Shown piece after piece: positions 1 to 11,800 of a stretch of 64,000 bases of DNA. Every line of letters starts with the position of its first letter. Position 1 is the first letter of the stretch. The notes under the pieces are model-generated. The model worked only from the letters and a program-made list of their open reading frames with translations. It was not told where the DNA came from and made no database searches. Origin of the DNA: Isoetes taiwanensis (Eukaryota; Streptophyta; Lycopodiopsida; Isoetales; Isoetaceae); assembly GCA_021234155.1 (NCBI GenBank), contig JAJEKV010000002.1, forward strand, positions 39,111,841 to 39,175,840, written 5' to 3'. Both the position numbers and the translations under genes were made by a program.

Positions 1-1150
1 TAGCATCTGCTGGGATACTTCTACCTTGGACATGAGATTGTGCCAAGTGTCTGGGGTCAAGCATTGGTAGCGGGAATTGATCATGAACGGCGACATTTGA
101 GATGATTCCTGCTTGATGCTATTGTATGCAAACTCCACCAAATGAATATAGTCGTCCCACTTTGATTATTGCTTGTTCCAGACATAATTCCTCAACATAT
201 CTTCGCGTATCCGATTTGTACGCTCCATCTGCCCATCTATCTGAGGGTGATATGCCGTGGTCATCGACAGCTTCATCTGGATGGTGGTGAAGAGCTCTTG
301 CCAAAATGCACTCATGAACTTCGAATTCCTATCTGAGATTATCTCCCTCTTGGCATCCCATGGAGTGGGAAGATCTCCTTTCTAAATAACATGGCTGTAT
401 CTAATGCGGTATCCGTGGTCCTTCATGGCACAAAATGCGCCATTTTTGACAATTTGTCAACTACTACCATTAAGGCATCCTTGCCCCTTATGGTTCTTGG
501 GAGCCCTGTTATGAAGTCCATGCTTATTACTTCCCGTTTGGCATTTGGCACTGGCAATGGCTCTAACGCTCCTGGAATTCGAAGTTGTTCTGCCTTCGTC
601 TGCTGACATAGCTGACATTCTCGAATGTACTTGGCTATCTGCTTCTTCATGCCAGGCCAGTAGTACTACTTCTTATCTTGAAGTAGGTTTTCATGAAACT
701 TGCACGGCCGGCTATTGGGTTATTGTGCGTGTCATGGAGTATCAACTTCTTGATTTCGGATGACTCTGCTATGCACAATTTGTTCTTATGGTACAATAGG
801 TTACCTTCTTTCTTAAAATGCTTGAAGGTTTCTCTCTCTTTGTCCGTCCTTGCCTCTTTAGAGAGGCTTGTCCATGCTTCCATAAAGTCTCGATCCGTTG
901 GCAACGTCCCTTCTATCTTCTTGCCAAACTCACTGGTAAGTGTTGATATGGCATTGCAATGGACTCTCGTCGTCAAAGGGTACCTTGAGAGCGTGTTCGC
1001 AACCACGTTGAGCTTGCCTGGCTTGTATACGATGTCAAAATCATACTCCTTCAAGAACTCCATCCATCTCCTTTGTCAAGTTGAGATGTGGTTGGGTGAA
1101 GACATACTGTAGACTCTGATGGTCAGTGTCTAATTGGAACTTCCTTCCCA
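1..1150 (-). pseudogene. Ty3/gypsy RNase H end and integrase, decayed
   Basis: Read right to left, this continues the polyprotein from the RT/RNase H segment. At 1063-950 is the end of RNase H (FDIVYKPGKLNVVANTLSR). Then comes the integrase zinc domain: LHDTH near 760, where the second expected His reads Arg (AGRAS), and the CQLCQQTK cysteine pair near 600. The catalytic core starts at SMDFITGLP (about 500), giving the first Asp of the DDE triad. Further on, near 230-270, a shifted frame gives an AYHPQ-DGQTERTNR-like segment typical of gypsy integrases. The 3' end of the element, with its LTR, lies beyond position 1. Stops and frameshifts break every domain, so no active enzyme is expected. 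Family assignment is firm; lineage within Ty3/gypsy was not determined. Confidence 0.85.
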
Positions 1151-2258
1151 ATATATAGTGTCTCTATATTCTCAATGCTCTCACCATTGCTAACAACTCC
1201 TGGTCGTGGATTGGGTAGCGTGTTTCGGCCTCGTTCATCTTCCTTGAATCATATGCTACAACCCTCTCCTCTTGCATCAAGACCGCTCCAATCTTGCTAG
1301 CATCTGTTGCCACCAACTTATCCTTCTCTAAATCTGGCAATGCTAAGACTGGGGTGGTCCTTAACGCTTCCTTCAATGTCTCAAATGCTGCTTGAGCTTT
1401 CTTTGCCAATGATTCGCCCAATCTTTTATCTTCTCTGCCTTGGTGAGGTCGTCAACGGTGCTGCTATCTTGGCAAATTTCATGACGAACTTTTTGTAATA
1501 CCCTGCTAACCCGAGAAAGCTCCTTACTTCATGAATGTTCTTTGGTGCTGGCCAATCAATTACCACTTCAATCTTCGCAGGGTCTGTGGAAATCCCTTCC
1601 GCTGAAATTACATGCCTCAAGTGCTCTACTCTTTCTGTGGCAAAGTGACACTTGGATAACTTCGCATAAAGTTGATGCCTCCTCGACTTTTCAAGTACCT
1701 TCCTCAAGTATTGGGTATGCTCCTCCAAGGACTTGTTGTAGACCAAAATGTCATCAAAGAAAACTATAATGAACGTGTCTAAAAATTCATGAAAAATGTC
1801 ATTCGTGAGTCTCATAAATGTTGCTGAGGCATTGGACAACCCAAATAGCATCACTGTGAACTAATAGTGGCTATATCTCATTATGAATGCAATCATGTGA
1901 ATGTCCTCTTCCTTGATCCTGATCTGTGGTAGCCTGACCTCAAGTCTATCTTGGTGAAAACTTTTGCTCCTTGCAGCTGATCCATCAAATCTGATCGGGG
2001 CAGCGCATACTTGTTCTTGATGGTGTGCTTGTTCAATTGACGATAATCAATGTACATTTTGAGACTTCCATCCTTCTTCTTGACAAATAGGATTAGCGCC
2101 CGAACGGGGAGACACTAGGTCTTATAGACCCTAGGTCTAGCAACTTCTGCAATTGCTTCTTCAATTCCGTCAACTCCTAAGGTGACATTTTGTAAGGTGC
2201 CTTACTTGTGGGCTTGGTCCCTGGTTCAAGTGCTATTTCACACTCGACTCCCCTGTAA
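1151..2258 (-). pseudogene. Ty3/gypsy reverse transcriptase and RNase H, decayed
   Basis: The RT palm is at 1854-1426 and carries FFDDILVY, the family's F-x-DD active-site box, near 1770. It is followed by the SFLGLAGYYKKFV connection segment. RNase H follows at 1421-1164 with VATDASKIGAVLMQE (first catalytic Asp) and the PIHDQELLAMV helix. The RT N-terminus at 2255-1860 is recognisable in pieces ([26 protein letters not shown]) but holds an in-frame TAG near 2174 and frameshifts. The segment stops at 2258 where the CACTA element was inserted; protease and gag resume at 15764 in the same orientation. The TAA at 2256-2258 is one copy of the target duplication. Confidence 0.9.
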
Positions 2259-2700
2259 CACTACAAGGGATAGTCGACGTTCAACGACCTAGGTCGTTGA
2301 ACGACGTCAAATCGTCGAGGAACGACGACAACGTCGTTTGACGACGGTGACGTCGTTCAACGGCATCACGACGTCGTTCAACGACGCCACACAGATCTGA
2401 CATGTCCACCATGCCTGTGTGGCATGGTGCTAGCGCCACGCTGGCAAGCGTGCGTGTCGTGCCACGTGCACAAAACGTCGTTTAACGTCGTCTCGTGGAT
2501 CTGGCGTGGCACATCCGGCTGCGTGGCTTGCTGACATGCCAGGCTGGCACGCCACCGTGTTCTGCCACGTCGACATGACGTCGTTAAACGACGACTAAAA
2601 AATCTGACGTGACCAGTCAGCTTCGTGGCTTGCTGACATGCCAGGCTGGCACGCCAAAGTGTCCTGCCACGTCGGCATGACGTCGTTAAACGACGCTTAG
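2259..2700. repeat. left subterminal repeat region of the CACTA element
   Basis: GC-rich stretch packed with CGTCGTT, AACGACG and ACGTCG motifs in both orientations. It includes a perfect 26 bp palindrome at 2278-2303 centred on CCTAGG. A segment beginning GCTTGCTGACATGCCAGG occurs twice (about 2527 and 2627), so the region contains roughly 100 bp direct repeats. In known CACTA elements such repeats bind the DNA-binding transposase subunit; that role is inferred here from position and symmetry only. Confidence 0.8.
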
Positions 2701-2807
2701 AATATCTGACGTGGCAGCAGTTTTGCCAGCGTGGCCGGCATCGTCCGCGCCACGCTATTGTCAGCAGAGCGAAAAAAAAAAATTAATACTGACGTCGCTT
2801 ATCGTTT

Positions 2808-5800
2808 GGAATGCCAAAATTACCCTAGGGACCAAGTTACACGGTCAGTTTTGCAAAAAAACGACACACTTATGCCCTACATTGCAGTATTCAGCAGCCA
2901 CCTCCTAGGCCAATTGACTACGAGTGTGTTGGACATGAGATAGTTTGGCGCTTCTTCGAGAAGGGGTGGCCTTCTGGCCACAAAACTTGGTCCCTAGGGC
3001 AATGTCGACGCGTTCGAGTCCATTGGCGAGAGGCGGATCACGGTTCGAGGAGAGGGAAGTTGCACGTCCGTCCGCCGTGGCCTTCGGGGAGAGGACTTTT
3101 GGGGCAAGCCGCTTCGGGATGGTTTTAGGGTCCTTGCTCAAGGCCAACACCCCCTCTACCTCAAGACACGGCGCAAGGTCCTAGTCAAATCTGACAAGGA
3201 TAGAGCCTCCGAAACGTAAACCCTATGAGTTGCCAGGTTCTAGCAGGGTTTGCGTGTTGGGTGCCGAGTTTTGATCTTTTGCACTTGGGACGTGGCCGAT
3301 CACATGCAGTTGAGAACACGAACCAAGAGAAACTGACGGAATAGAGTTTGGACCTCAGACTCCTCCCGTTGTGGCAGTTAGAAGTCAAGGGCCACTTTTG
3401 CAGTAGCAAGACATTCGTAAATTCGTAATTAATGCATAGTACGGACTTAAATTCTGATTTTTTGTCAGCTAGCTTCCTAAGTCATCGCAAACATACATGC
3501 CAACTTTCAAAAATTTTGGATAAGGTTTAGATCAAATAGTTTGCATTAGAACGTCCGGGCAGCTTTGTTGTTGCAGCGTGGAGTCGCACACTTGCCCAAG
3601 TCGAACAAGGCCAGGACCTTGCAAGGCCTCCTCATTAGAGGGGAGAGTACGAACCCCAGGAGGCGAGCCCCAAAAAGCTTCCCGAGGCAGCCTTTCCTAG
3701 CAGCCGGGCTCTCCACGGGGCGACGCTAAAGACCACACTCCGGATCTCGGTTCGTGATCCGACCGTTGAATCCTTTGTTCAAGGAACCTGGTCCGAGAAG
3801 GTCCAAAAATCCAACATCCGTCAGGAGAACATATCACCGCTGCGGCGCCGCCTTGCGGGCTTAACGGTGTAGAAACCAAAGTGTTTTGTCGTTCGGACAT
3901 TGCGGAGGTTCTCGAAATGGCGATTCGACTTCGCCACATCGTCCGGAATGCCAAAATTACCCTAGGGACCAAGTTACGGCGGCCGGTTTTGCAAAAAAGA
4001 AAGAAACACTTACGCCCTACATTGCAAAAAGATTCAACGGCCCACCTCCTAGGCCAATTGACTACGAAAGTGTGTTGCACATGAGATAGTTTGGAGCTTC
4101 TTCGAGAAGGGGTGGGCTTCGGCCACAAAAACTTGGTTCCTAGGGCAATGTCGACGTTCGAGTCCATTGGCGAGAGAGAGATCACGGTTCGAGGAGGGAA
4201 AGTTGCACGTCCGTCGCCCGTGGCCGCCGGGGAGAGGACTTTTGGGGCAAGCCGCTTTCCGGTGGTTTTAGGGTCCGTGCTCGGCGGCCAACACCCCCTA
4301 CCTCAAGACACGGCAAGGTCCTAGTCAAATATGACAAGGATAGAGCCTCCAAACGTAAACCCTATGAGTTGCCGTGTTCTAGCGGGGGTTTGCGTTTTGG
4401 GTGCCGAAGTTTTGATCTTTTGCACTTGGGACGTGGCGATCACATGCAGATTGAGAACGCGAAGCAAGGGCAACCGACGGAATGGAGTTTGGACCTGTAC
4501 TCCCTCCCCGTTGTGGCGGTTAGAAGTCAAGGGCCACTTTTGCGTAGCAAGACATTCGTAAATTCGTAATTAATGCATAGTACGGACTTAAATTCTGATT
4601 TTTTTTGTCAGCTAGCTTCCTAAGTCATCGCCAACATACATGCCAACTTTCAAAAAAATTTTGGATAAGGTTTAGATCAAATAGTTTGCATTAGAGCGGT
4701 CCAGGGGCAGCCTCTTGTTGGGCAGCCGAGCCGGCACACTTGCCCAAGTCAAACAAGGCCAGGACCTTGCAAGGCCTCCTCATTAGAGGGAGAGTCCGAA
4801 CCCGTGAGGCGAGCCCCAAAAGCTTCCCGAGGCAGCCTTTCTCGGCAGCGCCCTCGGGGCGTGACGCTAAAGACCACACTCGGGATCTCGGTTCCGTGAT
4901 CCGACCGTTGAATCCTTTGTTCAAGGAACCTGGTCCGAGAAGGTCCAAAAAAATCCAATATCCGTCCGGGAGAACATATCAAACCGCGAAGCGCCCTGCG
5001 GGCGACAGTGTAGAAACCAAAGTGTTTTGTCGTTCGGACATTGCGGAGGCTCTGAAATGGCGATCGACCGCCACATCGTCCAGGAATGCCAAAATTACCC
5101 TAGGGACCAAGTTACATGGTCGGGTTTTGCGAAAAGAAAGAAACACTTACGCCCTACATTGCAAGATTCATTATTGCCCACCTCCTAGGCCAATTGACTA
5201 CGAGTGTGTTGCACATGAGATAGTTTGGCGCTTCTTCGAGAAGGAGTGGGCTTACGGCCACAAAACTTGGTTCCTAGGGCAATGTCGGCGTTCGAGTCCA
5301 TTGGCGAGGCAGATCATCCGGTTCGAGAGGGAAAGTTGCACGTCCGTCGCCGGGGGCCTTCGGAGAGGACTTTTTGGGGCAAGCCGCTTCCGGGTGGTTT
5401 TAGGGTCCGTGCTCAAGGCCAACACCCCCTACCTCAAGACACGGCCAAGGTCCTAGTCAAATATGACAAGGATAGAGCCTCCAAACGTAAAACCACATGA
5501 GTTGCCGGGTTCTAGCGGGGTTTGCGTTTTGGGTGCCGAAGTTTTGATCTTTTGCACTTGGGGCGTGGCGATCACATGCAGTTGAGAACGAAGCAAGGGC
5601 AACCGACGGAATGGAGTTTGGACTGTACTCCCTCCCGTTGTGGCGGTTAGAAGTCAAGGGCCACTTTTGCAAAGTAGCAAGACATTCGTAAATTCGTAAT
5701 TAATGCATAGTATGGACTTAAATTCTGATTTTTTGTCAGCTAGCTTCCTAAGTCATCGCCAACATACAGGCCAACTTTCAAAAATTTTGGATAAGGTTTA

Positions 5801-8800
5801 GATCAAATAGTTTGCATTAGAACGGTCCGGGCAGCCTGTTGTTGGGCAGCGCCCAAGTCAAACAAGGCCAGGACCTTGCAAGGCCTCCTCATTAGAGGGA
5901 GAGTCCAGAACCCGTGAGGCGAGCCCCAAAAAGCTTCCCCGAGGCAGCCTTTTCTGGCGGCTCACGGGGCGCGACGCTAAAGACCACACTCCCGGATCTC
6001 GGTTCCCGTATCCGACCGTTGAATCCTTTGTTCAAGGAACCTGGTCCGAGAAGGTCCAAAAAAATCCAACATCCGTCCGGGAGAACATATCAAACCGCGA
6101 AGCGTCCTGCGGGCGACAGTGTAGAAACCAAAGTGTTTTGTCGTTCGGACATTGCGGAGGCTCCGAAATGGCGATTCGACTTCGCCCACATCGTAGGAAT
6201 GCCAAAATTACCCTAGGGACCAAGTTACGGTCGGTTTTGGCGAAAAGAAAGAAACACTTACGCCTACATTGCAAAAAGATTTGAGCCCACCTCCTAGGCC
6301 AATTGACTACGAAGTGTGTTGCACATGAGATAGTTTGGCTTCTTCGAGAAGGGGTGGGCTTCTGGCCACAAAACTTGGTCCCTAGGGCAATGTCGACGTT
6401 ATGAGTCCATTGGCAGAGACAGATCACGGTTCCGGAGAGGGAAGTTGCACGTCCCGTCGCGGTGGCCGCCGGAGAGGACTTTTGGGGCAAGCTGCTTCCG
6501 GGTGGTTTTTAGGGTCCGTGCTCTGGCGTCAACACCCCCCCTCTACGTCAAGACACGGCGCAAGGTCCTAGTCAAATCTGACAAGGATAGAGCCTCCGAA
6601 ACGTAAACCCTATGAGTTGCCAGGTTCTAGCAGGGTTTGCGTTTTGGGTGCCGAGTTTTGATCTTTTGCACTTGGGACGTGGCCGATCACATGCAGTTGA
6701 GAACACGAAGCAAGAGAAACTGACGGAATGGAGTTTGGACCTGTACTCCTCCCGTTGTGGCAGTTAGAAGTCAAGGGCCACTTTTGCAGTAGCAAGACAT
6801 TCGTAAATTCGTAATTAATGCATAGTACGGACTTAAATTCTGATTTTTTGTCAGCTAGCTTCCTAAGTCATCGCCAACATACAGGCCAACTTTCAAAAAT
6901 TTTGGATAAGGTTTAGATCAAATAGTTTGCATTAGAACGGTCCGGGCAGCCTGTTGTTGGGCAGCGGAGCTGGCACACTTGCCCAAGTCGAACAAGGCCA
7001 GGACCTTGCAAGGCCTCCTCATTAGAGGGGAGAGTACGAACCCCAGGAGGCGAGCCCCAAAAAGCTTCCCGAGGCAGCCTTTCCTGGCAGCGCTCCGCCG
7101 GGGGGGCGTACGCTAAAGACCACACTCCCGGATCTCGGTTCCCGTATCCGACCGTTGAATCCTTTGTTCAAGGAACCTGGTCCGAGAAGGTCCAAAAAAA
7201 TCCAACATCCGTCCGGGAGAACATATCAAACTGCGAAGCGTCTTGCGGGCGACAGTGTAGAAACCAAAGTGTTTTGTCGTTCGGACATTGCGGAGGCTCC
7301 GAAATGGCGATTCGACTTCGCCACATCGTCCGGAATGCCAAAATTACCCTAGGGACCAAGTTACACGATCAGTTTTGCAAAAGAAAGAAACACTTACGCC
7401 CTACATTGCAGTATTCAGCAGCCACATCCTAGGCCAATTGACGACGAGTGTGTTGCACATGGGATAGTTTGGCGCTTCTTCGAGAAGGGGTGGGCTTCTG
7501 GCCACAAAACTTGGTTCCTAGGGCAATGTCGACGTTCTGAGTCCATTGGCAGAGACAGATCATAGTTCCGGAGAGGGGAAATTGCCCGTCCGTCGCCAGG
7601 GCCTTCGGGAGAGGACTTTTGGGGCAAGATGCTTCCGGGTGGTTTTTAGGGTCCGTGCTCTGGCGTCAACACCCTCCCTCTACCTCAAGACACGGCGCAA
7701 GGTCCTAGTCAAATCTGACAAGGATAGAGCCTCGAAACGTAAACCCTATGAGTTGCCAGGTTCTAGCAGGGTTTGCGTGTTGGGTGCCGAGTTTTGATCT
7801 TTTGCACTTGGGACGTGGCCGATCACATGCAGTTGAGAACACGAACCAAGAGAAACTGACGGAATGGAGTTTGGACCTGTACTCCTCCCGTTGTGGCAGT
7901 TAGAAGTCAAGGGCCACTTTTGCAGTAGCAAGACATTCGTAAATTCGTAATTAATGCATAGTACGGACTTAAATTCTGATTTTTTGTCAGCTAGCTTCCT
8001 AAGTCATCGCAAACATACAGACCAACTTTCAAAAATTTTGGATAAGGTTTAGATCAAATAGTTTGCATTAGAACGGTCCGGGCAGCCTGTTGTTGGGCAG
8101 CCGAGCTGGCACACTTGCCCAAGTCAAACAAGGCCAGGACCTTGCAAGGCCTCCTCATTAGAGGGGAGAGTCCGAACCCCAGGAGGCGAGCCCCAAAAAG
8201 CTTCCCGAGGCAGCCTTTCCTGGCAGCGCTCCGCCGGGGGGGCGTACGCTAAAGACCACACTCCCGGATCTCGGTTCTCGTATCCGACCGTTGAATCCTT
8301 TGTTCAAGGAACCTGGTCCGAGAAGGTCCAAAAAAATCCAACATCCGTCCGGGAGAACATATCCAACCGCCATGCGTCTGCGGCGTGTAGAAACCAAAGT
8401 GTTTTGTCTTTCGGACATTGCGGAGGCTCCGAAATGGCGATTCGACTTCGCCACATCGTCCGGAATGCCAAAATTACCCTAGGGACCAAGTTACACGGTC
8501 AGTTTTGCGAAAGAAAGAAACACTTACGCCCTACATTGCAGTATTCAGCAGCCACCTCCTAGGCCAATTGACTACGAGTGTGTTGCACATGAGATAGTTT
8601 GGAGCTTCTTCGAGAAGGAGTGGGCTTCTGGCCACAAAACTTGGTTCCTAGGGCAATGTCGACGTTCTGAGTCCATTGGCAGAGACAGATCACGGTTCCG
8701 GAGAGGGAAAGTTGCACGTCCGTCGCCAGGGCCTTCGGGAGAGGACTTTTGGGGCAAGCTGCTTCCGGGTGGTTTTTAGGGTCCGTGCTCTGGCGTCAAC

Positions 8801-11800
8801 CCCCTACCTCAAGACACGGCGCAAGGTCCTAGTCAAATATGACAAGGATAGAGCCTCCGAAACGTAAACCCTATGAGTTGCCAGGTTCTAGCAGGGTTTG
8901 CGTTTTGGGTGCCGAGTTTTGATCTTTTGCACTTGGGACGTGGCCGATCACATGCAGTTGAGAACGCGAAGCAAGGGCAACTGACGGAATGGAGTTTGGA
9001 CCTGTACTCCTCCCGTTGTGGCAGTTAGAAGTCAAGGGCCACTTTTGCAGTAGCAAGACATTCGTAAATTCGTAATTAATGCATAGTACGGACTTAAATT
9101 CTGATTTTTTGTCAGCTAGCTTCCTAAGTCATCGCCAACATACATGCCAACTTTCAAAAATTTTGGATAAGGTTTAGATCAAATAGTTTGCATTAGAACG
9201 GTCCGGGCAGCCTGTTGTTGGGCAGCCGAGCTGGCACACTTGCCCAAGTCAAACAAGGCCAGGACCTTGCAAGGCCTCCTCATTAGAGGGGAGAGTCCGA
9301 ACCCCAGGAGGCGAGCCCCAAAAAGCTTCCCGAGGCAGCCTTTCCTGGCAGCGCTCCGCCGGGGGGGCGTACGCTAAAGACCACACTCCCGGATCTCGGT
9401 TCCCGTATCCGACCGTTGAATCCTTTGTTCAAGGAACCTGGTCCGAGAAGGTCCAAAAAAATCCAACATCCGTCCGGGAGAACATATCAAACCGCGAAGC
9501 GTCCTGCGGGCGACAGTGTAGAAACCAAAGTGTTTTGTCGTTCGGACATTGCGGAGGCTCCGAAATGGCGATTCGACTTCGCCACATCGTCCGGAATGCC
9601 AAAATTACCCTAGGGACCAAGTTACGGCCGGGTTTTTGTAAAAGAAAGAAACACTTACGCCCTACATTGTAAAGATTCGGGGAGCCACATCCTAGGCCAA
9701 TTGACTACGAAAGTGTGTTGCACATGAGATAGTTTGGCGCATCTTCGAGAAGGGGTGGGCTTCGGCCACAAAACTTGGTCCCTAGGGCAATGTCGACGTT
9801 CGAGTCCATTGGCGCAGAGACGGATCACGGTTCCCGGAGAGGGGAAGTTGCGTCCGTCCGCCGTGGCCTTCGGGGAGAGGACTTTTGGGGCAAGCCGCCG
9901 GGTGGTTTTAGGGTCCCGTGCTCAAGCGCCAACACCCCCTCTACCTCAAGACTGGGCCAAGAAGGTCCTAGTCAAATATGACAAGGATAGAGCCTCAAAC
10001 GTAAACCCTATGAGTTGCCGTGGTTCTAGCGGGGTTTTGCGTTTTGGGTGCCGAAGTTTTGATCTTTTGCACTTGGGACGTGGCCGATCACATGCAGTTG
10101 AGAACGAAGCAAGGGCAACCGACGGAATGGAGTTTGGACCTGTACTCCTCCGTTGTGGCAGTTAGAAGTCAAAGGCCACTTTTGCGGTAGCAAGACATTT
10201 GTAAATTCGTAATTAATGCATAGTATGGACTTAAATTCTGATTTTTTGTCAGCTAGCTTCCTAAGTCATCGCCAACATACATGCCAACTTTCAAAAATTT
10301 TGGATAAGGTTTAGATCAAATAGTTTGCATTAGAACGGTCCGGCAGCCTTTGTTGTTGGGCGAAAGGGTTGGCACACTTGCCCAAGTCAAACAAGGCCAG
10401 GACCTTGCAAGGCCTCCTCATTAGAGGGGAGAGTCCGAACCCCGTGAGGCGAGCCCCAAAAAGCTTCCCCGAGGCAGCCTTTCTCGGCGGCGGGGGGCGA
10501 CGCTAAAGACCACACTCCCGGATCTCGGTTCCGTGATCCCACCGTTGAATCCTTTGTTCAAGGAACCTGGTCCAGAAGGTCCAAAAAATCCAACATCCGT
10601 CCAGGAGAACATATCAAACCGCACAAGCGTCCCTGGCGGGCGGTGTAGAAACCAAAGTGTTTTGTCGTTCGGACATTGCGGAGGCTCCGAAATGGCGATT
10701 CGACTTCGCCACATCGTCCGGAATGCTAAAATTACCCTAGGGACCAAGTTACACGGTCAGTTTTGCAAAAGAAAGAAACACTTACGCCCTACATTGCAAG
10801 ATTCGCCAGCCCACCTCCTAGGCCAATTGACTACGAAAGTGTGTTGCACATGAGATAGTTTGGCGCTTCTTCGAGAAGGGGTGGGCTTCTGGCCACAAAA
10901 CTTGGTCCCTAGGGCAATGTCGACGTTCTAAGTCCATTGGCAGAGACAGATCACGGTTCCGGAGAGGGGAAGTTGCCCGTCCGTCGCCAGGGCCTTCGGG
11001 AGAGGACTTTTGGGGCAAGCTGCTTCCGGGTGGTTTTTAGGGTCCGTGCTCTTCCCTCTACGTCAAGACACGGCGCAAGGTCCTAGTCAAATCTGACAAG
11101 GATAGAGCCTCCGAAATGTAAACCCTATGAGTTGCCAGGTTCTAGCAGGGTTTGCGTTTTGGGTGCCGAGTTTTGATCTTTTGCACTTGGGACGTGGCCG
11201 ATCACATGCAGTTGAGAACGCGAAGCAAGGGGAACCCGGCGAGAATGGAGTTTGGACTGTACTTCTCCGTTGTGGCGGTTAGAAGTCAAGGGCCGCTTTT
11301 GCAGTAGCAAGACATTCGTAAATTCGTAATTAATGCATAGTACGGACTTAAATTCTGATTTTTTGTCAGCTAGCTTCCTAAGTCATCGCCAACATACAGG
11401 CCAACTTTCAAAAATTTTGGATAGGGTTTAGATCAAATAGTTTGCATTAGAACGGTCCGGGCTTGTTGTTGGGCAGCCGAGTCTGGCGATACTTGCCCAA
11501 GTCAAACAAGGCCAGGACCTTGCAAGGCCTCCTCATTAGAGGGAGAGTCCGAACCCCGAGGAGGCGAGCCCAAAAAAGCTTCCCCGAGGCAGCCTTTTCT
11601 GGCAGCCTTTCCCGCCCACGGGGCGACGCTTAAAGACCACACTCCCGGATCTCGGTTCCGTGATCCCGACCGTTGAATCCTTTGTTCAAGGGACCTGGTT
11701 CGAGAAGGTCCAAAAAATCCAACATCCGTCCGGGAGAACATATCCAACCGCTAAGCGCCCCAGGGGCGACAAGTAGAAACCAAAGTGTTTTGTCGTTAGG

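Noticed and set aside
4740..5456. Long plus-strand ORF of 238 codons in the tandem array
   Set aside because: The same region in other units is broken by indels at different places, no domain is visible, and recurring peptides (such as GPRRSKK) simply reflect the repeat sequence.
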